From Pegoplata infirma (Eukaryota > Arthropoda > Insecta > Diptera > Anthomyiidae), in contig OY992538.1 in assembly GCA_963921195.1 (NCBI GenBank), forward strand, positions 51,450,852 to 51,514,851: 64,000 bases of DNA, written 5' to 3'. The stretch's first letter is position 1; every line of letters begins with the position of its first letter. The notes beneath the pieces were generated by a model. It made no database searches. It saw only the letters and a list, made by a program, of their open reading frames with translations, and had not been told where the DNA came from. Shown here in pieces: positions 34,517-48,190 of the stretch. Made by a program: the position numbers and the translations under genes.

Positions 34517-37500
34517 GATGCTAAAGTTTTGTAAATCCGTCCAGTAGTTTCGGAGATATAACGATTTTAAGATTTTTTTGATTTGAGAAAAATTAAAATT
34601 TCAAATTCTCTCAATTGTTGCCACAATTTGGTTTTTCGTCAATAGCTCGGTAAATATAGGCCCGATTTGGGTCGGAGACCTATACGTCCCATCTTTTTAT
34701 GCTCTTTCAGAATATGTAACCCAAATTTTTACCCCGTAAAAAAATATTTTTCGACAAACTTGCCAACCATAGTCAGTGCGTAAGAAAAAATATGGTAAAT
34801 CGCTATAACTCCAAAACTACTGGACCGATTTACAAAATTTTAGCGTCAATGTGTCGAGCGTGAAATTCTAAATAAAATAGCAATTAAAAAATAACAAAAA
34901 TCAAAAAAAAATTTTTTGGTCAAAAAAAAAGGATGTACTAACCACTGCTTTTTTTGTCGAAAAACTTTGAAATTTTTTTACTCGATTTTTTTCATCTATC
35001 TTATGTAGAATTTCACGCTCGACACATTGATGCTAAAGTTTTGAAAATCCGTCCAGTAGTTTCGGAGATATAACGATTTTAAGATTTTTTTGATTTGAGA
35101 AAAATTAAAATTTCAAATTCTCTCAAGTTTTGCCACAATTTGGTTTTTCGTCAATAGCTCGGTAAATATAGGCCCGATTTGGGTCGGAGACCTATACGTC
35201 CCATCTTTTTATGCTCTTTCAGAATATGTAACCCACATTTTTACCCCGTAAAAAATGTTTTTCGACAAACTTGCCAACCATAGTCAGTGCGTAAGAAAAA
35301 ATATGGTAAAATCGCTATAACTCCAAAACTACTGGACCGATTTACAAAATTTTAGCGTCAATGTGTCGAGCGTGAAATTCTAAATAAAATAGCGACACAT
35401 TGATGCTAAAGTTTTGTAAATCCGTCCAGTAGTTTCGGAGATATAACGATTTTAAGATTTTTTTGATTTGAGAAAAATTAAAATTTCAAATTCTCTCAAT
35501 TGTTGCCACAATTTGGTTTTTCGTCAATAGCTCGGTAAATATAGGCCCGATTTGGGTCGGAGACCTATACGTCCCATCTTTTTATGCTCTTTCAGAATAT
35601 GTAACCCAAATTTTTACCCCGTAAAAAATATTTTTCGACAAACTTGCCAACCATAGTCAGTGCGTAAGAAAAAATATGGTAAAATCGCTATAACTCCAAA
35701 ACTACTGGACCGATTTACAAAATTTTAGCGTCAATGTGTCGAGCGTGAAATTCTAAATAAAATAGCAATTAAAAAATAACAAAAATCAAAAAAAAATTTT
35801 TTGGTCAAAAAAAAAGGATGTACTAACCACTGCTTTTTTTGTCGAAAAACTTTGAAATTTTTTTACTCGATTTTTTTCATCTATCTTATGTAGAATTTCA
35901 CGCTCGACACATTGATGCTAAAGTTTTGAAAATCCGTCCAGTAGTTTCGGAGATATAACGATTTTAAGATTTTTTTGATTTGAGAAAAATTAAAATTTCA
36001 AATTCTCTCAATTGTTGCCACAATTTGGTTTTTCGTCAATAGCTCGGTAAATATAGGCCCGATTTGGGTCGGAGACCTATACGTCCCATCTTTTTATGCT
36101 CTTTCAGAATATGTAACCCACATTTTTACCCCGTAAAAAAATGTTTTTCGACAAACTTGCCAACCATAGTCAGTGCGTAAGAAAAAATATGGTAAAATCG
36201 CTATAACTCCAAAACTACTGGACCGATTTACAAAATTTTAGCGTCAATGTGTCGAGCGTGAAATTCTAAATAAAATAGCGACACATTGATGCTAAAGTTT
36301 TGTAAATCCGTCCAGTAGTTTCGGAGATATAACGATTTTAAGATTTTTTTGATTTGAGAAAAATTAAAATTTCAAATTCTCTCAATTGTTGCCACAATTT
36401 GGTTTTTCGTCAATAGCTCGGTAAATATAGGCCCGATTTGGGTCGGAGACCTATACGTCCCATCTTTTTATGCTCTTTCAGAATATGTAACCCAAATTTT
36501 TACCCCGTAAAAAAATATTTTTCGACAAACTTGCCAACCATAGTCAGTGCGTAAGAAAAAATATGGTAAAATCGCTATAACTCCAAAACTACTGGACCGA
36601 TTTACAAAATTTTAGCGTCAATGTGTCGAGCGTGAAATTCTAAATAAAATAGCAATTAAAAAATAACAAAAATCAAAAAAAAATTTTTTGGTCAAAAAAA
36701 AAGGATGTACTAACCACTGCTTTTTTTGTCGAAAAACTTTGAAATTTTTTTACTCGATTTTTTTCATCTATCTTATGTAGAATTTCACGCTCGACACATT
36801 GATGCTAAAGTTTTGTAAATCCGTCCAGTAGTTTCGGAGATATAACGATTTTAAGATTTTTTTGATTTGAGAAAAATTAAAATTTCAAATTCTCTCAAGT
36901 TTTGCCACAATTTGGTTTTTCGTCAATAGCTCGGTAAATATAGGCCCGATTTGGGTCGGAGACCTATACGTCCCATCTTTTTATGCTCTTTCAGAATATG
37001 TAACCCACATTTTTACCCCGTAAAAAAATGTTTTTCGACAAACTTGCCAACCATAGTCAGTGCGTAAGAAAAAATATGGTAAAATCGCTATAACTCCAAA
37101 ACTACTGGACCAATTTACAAAATTTTAGCGTCAATGTGTCGAGCGTGAAATTCTAAATAAAATAGCGACACATTGATGCTAAAGTTTTGTAAATCCGTCC
37201 AGTAGTTTCGGAGATATAACGATTTTAAGATTTTTTTGATTTGAGAAAAATTAAAATTTCAAATTCTCTCAATTGTTGCCACAATTTGGTTTTTCGTCAA
37301 TAGCTCGGTAAATATAGGCCCGATTTGGGTCGGAGACCTATACGTCCCATCTTTTTATGCTCTTTCAGAATATGTAACCCAAATTTTTACCCTGTAAAAA
37401 AATATTTTTCGACAAACTTGCCAACCATAGTCAGTGCGTAAGAAAAAATATGGTAAAATCGCTATAACTCCAAAACTACTGGACCGATTTACAAAATTTT

Positions 37501-40500
37501 AGCGTCAATGTGTCGAGCGTGAAATTCTAAATAAAATAGCAATTAAAAAATAACAAAAATCAAAAAAAAAATTTTTGGTCAAAAAAAAAGGATGTACTAA
37601 CCACTGCTTTTTTTGTCGAAAAACTTTGAAATTTTTTTACTCGATTTTTTTCATCTATCTTATGTAGAATTTCACGCTCGACACATTGATGCTAAAGTTT
37701 TGTAAATCCGTCCAGTAGTTTCGGAGATATAACGATTTTAAGATTTTTTTGATTTGAGAAAAATTAAAATTTCAAATTCTCTCAAGTTTTGCCACAATTT
37801 GGTTTTTCGTCAATAGCTCGGTAAATATAGGCCCGATTTGGGTCGGAGACCTATACGTCCCATCTTTTTATGCTCTTTCAGAATATGTAACCCACATTTT
37901 TACCCCGTAAAAAAATGTTTTTCGACAAACTTGCCAACCATAGTCAGTGCGTAAGAAAAAATATGGTAAAATCGCTATAACTCCAAAACTACTGGACCGA
38001 TTTACAAAATTTTAGCGTCAATGTGTCGAGCGTGAAATTCTAAATAAAATAGCGACACATTGATGCTAAAGTTTTGTAAATCCGTCCAGTAGTTTCGGAG
38101 ATATAACGATTTTAAGATTTTTTTGATTTGAGAAAAATTAAAATTTCAAATTCTCTCAATTGTTGCCACAATTTGGTTTTTCGTCAATAGCTCGGTAAAT
38201 ATAGGCCCGATTTGGGTCGGAGACCTATACGTCCCATCTTTTTATGCTCTTTCAGAATATGTAACCCAAATTTTTACCCCGTAAAAAAATATTTTTCGAC
38301 AAACTTGCCAACCATAGTCAGTGCGTAAGAAAAAATATGGTAAAATCGCTATAACTCCAAAACTACTGGACCGATTTACAAAATTTTAGCGTCAATGTGT
38401 CGAGCGTGAAATTCTAAATAAAATAGCAATTAAAAAATAACAAAAATCAAAAAAAAATTTTTTGGTCAAAAAAAAAGGATGTACTAACCACTGCTTTTTT
38501 TGTCGAAAAACTTTGAAATTTTTTTACTCGATTTTTTTCATCTATCTTATGTAGAATTTCACGCTCGACACATTGATGCTAAAGTTTTGTAAATCCGTCC
38601 AGTAGTTTCGGAGATATAACGATTTTAAGATTTTTTTGATTTGAGAAAAATTAAAATTTCAAATTCTCTCAAGTTTTGCCACAATTTGGTTTTTCGTCAA
38701 TAGCTCGGTAAATATAGGCCCGATTTGGGTCGGAGACCTATACGTCCCATCTTTTTATGCTCTTTCAGAATATGTAACCCACATTTTTACCCCGTAAAAA
38801 AATGTTTTTCGACAAACTTGCCAACCATAGTCAGTGCGTAAGAAAAAATATGGTAAAATCGCTATAACTCCAAAACTACTGGACCAATTTACAAAATTTT
38901 AGCGTCAATGTGTCGAGCGTGAAATTCTAAATAAAATAGCGACACATTGATGCTAAAGTTTTGTAAATCCGTCCAGTAGTTTCGGAGATATAACGATTTT
39001 AAGATTTTTTTGATTTGAGAAAAATTAAAATTTCAAATTCTCTCAATTGTTGCCACAATTTGGTTTTTCGTCAATAGCTCGGTAAATATAGGCCCGATTT
39101 GGGTCGGAGACCTATACGTCCCATCTTTTTATGCTCTTTCAGAATATGTAACCCAAATTTTTACCCCGTAAAAAAATATTTTTCGACAAACTTGCCAACC
39201 ATAGTCAGTGCGTAAGAAAAAATATGGTAAAATCGCTATAACTCCAAAACTACTGGACCGATTTACAAAATTTTAGCGTCAATGTGTCGAGCGTGAAATT
39301 CTAAATAAAATAGCAATTAAAAAATAACAAAAATCAAAAAAAAATTTTTTGGTCAAAAAAAAAGGATGTACTAACCACTGCTTTTTTTGTCGAAAAACTT
39401 TGAAATTTTTTTACTCAATTTTTTTCATCTATCTTATGTAGAATTTCACGCTCGACACATTGATGCTAAAGTTTTGAAAATCCGTCCAGTAGTTTCGGAG
39501 ATATAACGATTTTAAGATTTTTTTGATTTGAGAAAAATTAAAATTTCAAATTCTCTCAAGTTTTGCCACAATTTGGTTTTTCGTCAATAGCTCGGTAAAT
39601 ATAGGCCCGATTTGGGTCGGAGACCTATACGTCCCATCTTTTTATGCTCTTTCAGAATATGTAACCCACATTTTTACCCCGTAAAAAAATGTTTTTCGAC
39701 AAACTTGCCAACCATAGTCAGTGCGTAAGAAAAAATATGGTAAAATCGCTATAACTCCAAAACTACTGGACCGATTTACAAAATTTTAGCGTCAATGTGT
39801 CGAGCGTGAAATTCTAAATAAAATAGCGACACATTGATGCTAAAGTTTTGTAAATCCGTCCAGTAGTTTCGGAGATATAACGATTTTAAGATTTTTTTGA
39901 TTTGAGAAAAATTAAAATTTCAAATTCTCTCAATTGTTGCCACAATTTGGTTTTTCGTCAATAGCTCGGTAAATATAGGCCCGATTTGGGTCGGAGACCT
40001 ATACGTCCCATCTTTTTATGCTCTTTCAGAATATGTAACCCACATTTTTACCCCGTAAAAAAATATTTTTCGACAAACTTGCCAACCATAGTCAGTGCGT
40101 AAGAAAAAATATGGTAAAATCGCTATAACTCCAAAACTACTGGACCGATTTACAAAATTTTAGCGTCAATGTGTCGAGCGTGAAATTCTAAATAAAGTAG
40201 CAATTAAAAAATAACAAAAATCAAAAAAAAAATTTTTGGTCAAAAAAAAAGGATGTACTAACCACTGCTTTTTTTGTCGAAAAACTTTGAAATTTTTTTA
40301 CTCGATTTTTTTCATCTATCTTATGTAGAATTTCACGCTCGACACATTGATGCTAAAGTTTTGTAAATCCGTCCAGTAGTTTCGGAGATATAACGATTTT
40401 AAGATTTTTTTGATTTGAGAAAAATTAAAATTTCAAATTCTCTCAAGTTTTGCCACAATTTGGTTTTTCGTCAATAGCTCGGTAAATATAGGCCCGATTT

Positions 40501-43500
40501 GGGTCGGAGACCTATACGTCCCATCTTTTTATGCTCTTTCAGAATATGTAACCCACATTTTTACCCCGTAAAAAAATGTTTTTCGACAAACTTGCCAACC
40601 ATAGTCAGTGCGTAAGAAAAAATATGGTAAAATCGCTATAACTCCAAAACTACTGGACCAATTTACAAAATTTTAGCGTCAATGTGTCGAGCGTGAAATT
40701 CTAAATAAAATAGCGACACATTGATGCTAAAGTTTTGTAAATCCGTCCAGTAGTTTCGGAGATATAACGATTTTAAGATTTTTTTGATTTGAGAAAAATT
40801 AAAATTTCAAATTCTCTCAATTGTTGCCACAATTTGGTTTTTCGTCAATAGCTCGGTAAATATAGGCCCGATTTGGGTCGGAGACCTATACGTCCCATCT
40901 TTTTATGCTCTTTCAGAATATGTAACCCAAATTTTTACCCCGTAAAAAAATATTTTTCGACAAACTTGCCAACCATAGTCAGTGCGTAAGAAAAAATATG
41001 GTAAAATCGCTATAACTCCAAAACTACTGGACCGATTTACAAAATTTTAGCGTCAATGTGTCGAGCGTGAAATTCTAAATAAAATAGCAATTAAAAAATA
41101 ACAAAAATCAAAAAAAAATTTTTTGGTCAAAAAAAAAGGATGTACTAACCACTGCTTTTTTTGTCGAAAAACTTTGAAATTTTTTTACTCGATTTTTTTC
41201 ATCTATCTTATGTAGAATTTCACGCTCGACACATTGATGCTAAAGTTTTGTAAATCCGTCCAGTAGTTTCGGAGATATAACGATTTTAAGATTTTTTTGA
41301 TTTGAGAAAAATTAAAATTTCAAATTCTCTCAAGTTTTGCCACAATTTGGTTTTTCGTCAATAGCTCGGTAAATATAGGCCCGATTTGGGTCGGAGACCT
41401 ATACGTCCCATCTTTTTATGCTCTTTCAGAATATGTAACCCACATTTTTACCCCGTAAAAAAATGTTTTTCGACAAACTTGCCAACCATAGTCAGTGCGT
41501 AAGAAAAAATATGGTAAAATCGCTATAACTCCAAAACTACTGGACCAATTTACAAAATTTTAGCGTCAATGTGTCGAGCGTGAAATTCTAAATAAAATAG
41601 CGACACATTGATGCTAAAGTTTTGTAAATCCGTCCAGTAGTTTCGGAGATATAACGATTTTAAGATTTTTTTGATTTGAGAAAAATTAAAATTTCAAATT
41701 CTCTCAATTGTTGCCACAATTTGGTTTTTCGTCAATAGCTCGGTAAATATAGGCCCGATTTGGGTCGGAGACCTATACGTCCCATCTTTTTATGCTCTTT
41801 CAGAATATGTAACCCAAATTTTTACCCCGTAAAAAAATATTTTTCGACAAACTTGCCAACCATAGTCAGTGCGTAAGAAAAAATATGGTAAAATCGCTAT
41901 AACTCCAAAACTACTGGACCGATTTACAAAATTTTAGCGTCAATGTGTCGAGCGTGAAATTCTAAATAAAATAGCAATTAAAAAATAACAAAAATCAAAA
42001 AAAAATTTTTTGGTCAAAAAAAAAGGATGTACTAACCACTGCTTTTTTTGTCGAAAAACTTTGAAATTTTTTTACTCGATTTTTTTCATCTATCTTATGT
42101 AGAATTTCACGCTCGACACATTGATGCTAAAGTTTTGAAAATCCGTCCAGTAGTTTCGGAGATATAACGATTTTAAGATTTTTTTGATTTGAGAAAAATT
42201 AAAATTTCAAATTCTCTCAAGTTTTGCCACAATTTGGTTTTTCGTCAATAGCTCGGTAAATATAGGCCCGATTTGGGTCGGAGACCTATACGTCCCATCT
42301 TTTTATGCTCTTTCAGAATATGTAACCCACATTTTTACCCCGTAAAAAAATGTTTTTCGACAAACTTGCCAACCATAGTCAGTGCGTAAGAAAAAATATG
42401 GTAAAATCGCTATAACTCCAAAACTACTGGACCGATTTACAAAATTTTAGCGTCAATGTGTCGAGCGTGAAATTCTAAATAAAATAGCGACACATTGATG
42501 CTAAAGTTTTGTAAATCCGTCCAGTAGTTTCGGAGATATAACGATTTTAAGATTTTTTTGATTTGAGAAAAATTAAAATTTCAAATTCTCTCAATTGTTG
42601 CCACAATTTGGTTTTTCGTCAATAGCTCGGTAAATATAGGCCCGATTTGGGTCGGAGACCTATACGTCCCATCTTTTTATGCTCTTTCAGAATATGTAAC
42701 CCACATTTTTACCCCGTAAAAAAATATTTTTCGACAAACTTGCCAACCATAGTCAGTGCGTAAGAAAAAATATGGTAAAATCGCTATAACTCCAAAACTA
42801 CTGGACCGATTTACAAAATTTTAGCGTCAATGTGTCGAGCGTGAAATTCTAAATAAAGTAGCAATTAAAAAATAACAAAAATCAAAAAAAAAATTTTTGG
42901 TCAAAAAAAAAGGATGTACTAACCACTGCTTTTTTTGTCGAAAAACTTTGAAATTTTTTTACTCGATTTTTTTCATCTATCTTATGTAGAATTTCACGCT
43001 CGACACATTGATGCTAAAGTTTTGTAAATCCGTCCAGTAGTTTCGGAGATATAACGATTTTAAGATTTTTTTGATTTGAGAAAAATTAAAATTTCAAATT
43101 CTCTCAAGTTTTGCCACAATTTGGTTTTTCGTCAATAGCTCGGTAAATATAGGCCCGATTTGGGTCGGAGACCTATACGTCCCATCTTTTTATGCTCTTT
43201 CAGAATATGTAACCCACATTTTTACCCCGTAAAAAAATGTTTTTCGACAAACTTGCCAACCAAAGTCAGTGCGTAAGAAAAAATATGGTAAAATCGCTAT
43301 AACTCCAAAACTACTGGACCGATTTACAAAATTTTAGCGTCAATGTGTCGAGCGTGAAATTCTAAATAAAATAGCGACACATTGATGCTAAAGTTTTGTA
43401 AATCCGTCCAGTAGTTTCGGAGATATAACGATTTTAAGATTTTTTTGATTTGAGAAAAATTAAAATTTCAAATTCTCTCAATTGTTGCCACAATTTGGTT

Positions 43501-45522
43501 TTTCGTCAATAGCTCGGTAAATATAGGCCCGATTTGGGTCGGAGACCTATACGTCCCATCTTTTTATGCTCTTTCAGAATATGTAACCCAAATTTTTACC
43601 CCGTAAAAAAATATTTTTCGACAAACTTGCCAACCATAGTCAGTGCGTAAGAAAAAATATGGTAAAATCGCTATAACTCCAAAACTACTGGACCGATTTA
43701 CAAAATTTTAGCGTCAATGTGTCGAGCGTGAAATTCTAAATAAAATAGCAATTAAAAAATAACAAAAATCAAAAAAAAATTTTTTGGTCAAAAAAAAAGG
43801 ATGTACTAACCACTGCTTTTTTTGTCGAAAAACTTTGAAATTTTTTTACTCGATTTTTTTCATCTATCTTATGTAGAATTTCACGCTCGACACATTGATG
43901 CTAAAGTTTTGTAAATCCGTCCAGTAGTTTCGGAGATATAACGATTTTAAGATTTTTTTGATTTGAGAAAAATTAAAATTTCAAATTCTCTCAAGTTTTG
44001 CCACAATTTGGTTTTTCGTCAATAGCTCGGTAAATATAGGCCCGATTTGGGTCGGAGACCTATACGTCCCATCTTTTTATGCTCTTTCAGAATATGTAAC
44101 CCACATTTTTACCCCGTAAAAAAATGTTTTTCGACAAACTTGCCAACCATAGTCAGTGCGTAAGAAAAAATATGGTAAAATCGCTATAACTCCAAAACTA
44201 CTGGACCAATTTACAAAATTTTAGCGTCAATGTGTCGAGCGTGAAATTCTAAATAAAATAGCGACACATTGATGCTAAAGTTTTGTAAATCCGTCCAGTA
44301 GTTTCGGAGATATAACGATTTTAAGATTTTTTTGATTTGAGAAAAATTAAAATTTCAAATTCTCTCAATTGTTGCCACAATTTGGTTTTTCGTCAATAGC
44401 TCGGTAAATATAGGCCCGATTTGGGTCGGAGACCTATACGTCCCATCTTTTTATGCTCTTTCAGAATATGTAACCCAAATTTTTACCCCGTAAAAAAATA
44501 TTTTTCGACAAACTTGCCAACCATAGTCAGTGCGAAAGAAAAAATATGGTAAAATCGCTATAACTCCAAAACTACTGGACCGATTTACAAAATTTTAGCG
44601 TCAATGTGTCGAGCGTGAAATTCTAAATAAAATAGCAATTAAAAAATAACAAAAATCAAAAAAAAATTTTTTGGTCAAAAAAAAAGGATGTACTAACCAC
44701 TGCTTTTTTTGTCGAAAAACTTTGAAATTTTTTTACTCGATTTTTTTCATCTATCTTATGTAGAATTTCACGCTCGACACATTGATGCTAAAGTTTTGTA
44801 AATCCGTCCAGTAGTTTCGGAGATATAACGATTTTAAGATTTTTTTGATTTGAGAAAAATTAAAATTTCAAATTCTCTCAAGTTTTGCCACAATTTGGTT
44901 TTTCGTCAATAGCTCGGTAAATATAGGCCCGATTTGGGTCGGAGACCTATACGTCCCATCTTTTTATGCTCTTTCAGAATATGTAACCCACATTTTTACC
45001 CCGTAAAAAAATGTTTTTCGACAAACTTGCCAACCATAGTCAGTGCGTAAGAAAAAATATGGTAAAATCGCTATAACTCCAAAACTACTGGACCAATTTA
45101 CAAAATTTTAGCGTCAATGTGTCGAGCGTGAAATTCTAAATAAAATAGCGACACATTGATGCTAAAGTTTTGTAAATCCGTCCAGTAGTTTCGGAGATAT
45201 AACGATTTTAAGATTTTTTTGATTTGAGAAAAATTAAAATTTCAAATTCTCTCAATTGTTGCCACAATTTGGTTTTTCGTCAATAGCTCGGTAAATATAG
45301 GCCCGATTTGGGTCGGAGACCTATACGTCCCATCTTTTTATGCTCTTTCAGAATATGTAACCCAAATTTTTACCCCGTAAAAAAATATTTTTCGACAAAC
45401 TTGCCAACCATAGTCAGTGCGTAAGAAAAAATATGGTAAAATCGCTATAACTCCAAAACTACTGGACCGATTTACAAAATTTTAGCGTCAATGTGTCGAG
45501 CGTGAAATTCTAAATAAAATAG

Positions 45523-48190
45523 CAATTAAAAAATAACAAAAATCAAAAAAAAATTTTTTGGTCAAAAAAAAAGGATGTACTAACAACCACTGCTTTTTTT
45601 GTCGAAAAACTTTGAAATTTTTTTACTCGATTTTTTTCATCTATCTTATGTAGAATTTCACGCTCGACACATTGATGCTAAAGTTTTGAAAATCCGTCCA
45701 GTAGTTTCGGAGATATAACGATTTTAAGATTTTTTTGATTTGAGAAAAATTAAAATTTCAAATTCTCTCAAGTTTTGCCACAATTTGGTTTTTCGTCAAT
45801 AGCTCGGTAAATATAGGCCCGATTTGGGTCGGAGACCTATACGTCCCATCTTTTTATGCTCTTTCAGAATATGTAACCCACATTTTTACCCCGTAAAAAA
45901 ATGTTTTTCGACAAACTTGCCAACCATAGTCAGTGCGTAAGAAAAAATATGGTAAAATCGCTATAACTCCAAAACTACTGGACCGATTTACAAAATTTTA
46001 GCGTCAATGTGTCGAGCGTGAAATTCTAAATAAAATAGCGACACATTGATGCTAAAGTTTTGTAAATCCGTCCAGTAGTTTCGGAGATATAACGATTTTA
46101 AGATTTTTTTGATTTGAGAAAAATTAAAATTTCAAATTCTCTCAATTGTTGCCACAATTTGGTTTTTCGTCAATAGCTCGGTAAATATAGGCCCGATTTG
46201 GGTCGGAGACCTATACGTCCCATCTTTTTATGCTCTTTCAGAATATGTAACCCACATTTTTACCCCGTAAAAAAATATTTTTCGACAAACTTGCCAACCA
46301 TAGTCAGTGCGTAAGAAAAAATATGGTAAAATCGCTATAACTCCAAAACTACTGGACCGATTTACAAAATTTTAGCGTCAATGTGTCGAGCGTGAAATTC
46401 TAAATAAAGTAGCAATTAAAAAATAACAAAAATCAAAAAAAAAATTTTTGGTCAAAAAAAAAGGATGTACTAACCACTGCTTTTTTTGTCGAAAAACTTT
46501 GAAATTTTTTTACTCGATTTTTTTCATCTATCTTATGTAGAATTTCACGCTCGACACATTGATGCTAAAGTTTTGTAAATCCGTCCAGTAGTTTCGGAGA
46601 TATAACGATTTTAAGATTTTTTTGATTTGAGAAAAATTAAAATTTCAAATTCTCTCAAGTTTTGCCACAATTTGGTTTTTCGTCAATAGCTCGGTAAATA
46701 TAGGCCCGATTTGGGTCGGAGACCTATACGTCCCATCTTTTTATGCTCTTTCAGAATATGTAACCCACATTTTTACCCCGTAAAAAAATGTTTTTCGACA
46801 AACTTGCCAACCAAAGTCAGTGCGTAAGAAAAAATATGGTAAAATCGCTATAACTCCAAAACTACTGGACCGATTTACAAAATTTTAGCGTCAATGTGTC
46901 GAGCGTGAAATTCTAAATAAAATAGCGACACATTGATGCTTAAGTTTTGTAAATCCGTCCAGTAGTTTCGGAGATATAACGATTTTAAGATTTTTTTGAT
47001 TTGAGAAAAATTAAAATTTCAAATTCTCTCAATTGTTGCCACAATTTGGTTTTTCGTCAATAGCTCGGTAAATATAGGCCCGATTTGGGTCGGAGACCTA
47101 TACGTCCCATCTTTTTATGCTCTTTCAGAATATGTAACCCAAATTTTTACCCCGTAAAAAAATATTTTTCGACAAACTTGCCAACCATAGTCAGTGCGTA
47201 AGAAAAAATATGGTAAAATCGCTATAACTCCAAAACTACTGGACCGATTTACAAAATTTTAGCGTCAATGTGTCGAGCGTGAAATTCTAAATAAAATAGC
47301 AATTAAAAAATAACAAAAATCAAAAAAAAATTTTTTGGTCAAAAAAAAAGGATGTACTAACTAACCACTGCTTTTTTTGTCGAAAAACTTTGAAATTTTT
47401 TTACTCGATTTTTTTCATCTATCTTATGTAGAATTTCACGCTCGACACATTGATGCTAAAGTTTTGTAAATCCGTCCAGTAGTTTCGGAGATATAACGAT
47501 TTTAAGATTTTTTTGATTTGAGAAAAATTAAAATTTCAAATTCTCTCAAGTTTTGCCACAATTTGGTTTTTCGTCAATAGCTCGGTAAATATAGGCCCGA
47601 TTTGGGTCGGAGACCTATACGTCCCATCTTTTTATGCTCTTTCAGAATATGTAACCCACATTTTTACCCCGTAAAAAAATGTTTTTCGACAAACTTGCCA
47701 ACCATAGTCAGTGCGTAAGAAAAAATATGGTAAAATCGCTATAACTCCAAAACTACTGGACCAATTTACAAAATTTTAGCGTCAATGTGTCGAGCGTGAA
47801 ATTCTAAATAAAATAGCGACACATTGATGCTAAAGTTTTGTAAATCCGTCCAGTAGTTTCGGAGATATAACGATTTTAAGATTTTTTTGATTTGAGAAAA
47901 ATTAAAATTTCAAATTCTCTCAATTGTTGCCACAATTTGGTTTTTCGTCAATAGCTCGGTAAATATAGGCCCGATTTGGGTCGGAGACCTATACGTCCCA
48001 TCTTTTTATGCTCTTTCAGAATATGTAACCCAAATTTTTACCCCGTAAAAAAATATTTTTCGACAAACTTGCCAACCATAGTCAGTGCGTAAGAAAAAAT
48101 ATGGTAAAATCGCTATAACTCCAAAACTACTGGACCGATTTACAAAATTTTAGCGTCAATGTGTCGAGCGTGAAATTCTAAATAAAATAG
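45523..48190. repeat. Linker-core insertions in two nearby units
   Basis: The unit at 45523 is 890 bp because its core reads GTACTAACAACCACTGC (three extra bases, near 45579-45592). The unit at 47300 is 891 bp because its core reads GTACTAACTAACCACTGC (four extra bases, near 47354-47370). Both are short local duplications at the same position that lost 7 bp in the units at 6254 and 24753. Confidence 0.85.

Noticed and set aside
29181..34880. Rearranged units as assembly errors
   Set aside because: I cannot rule this out without reads. The junctions carry consistent private variants (such as CCAAAGTC in both duplicate copies), so I treat them as real for annotation.
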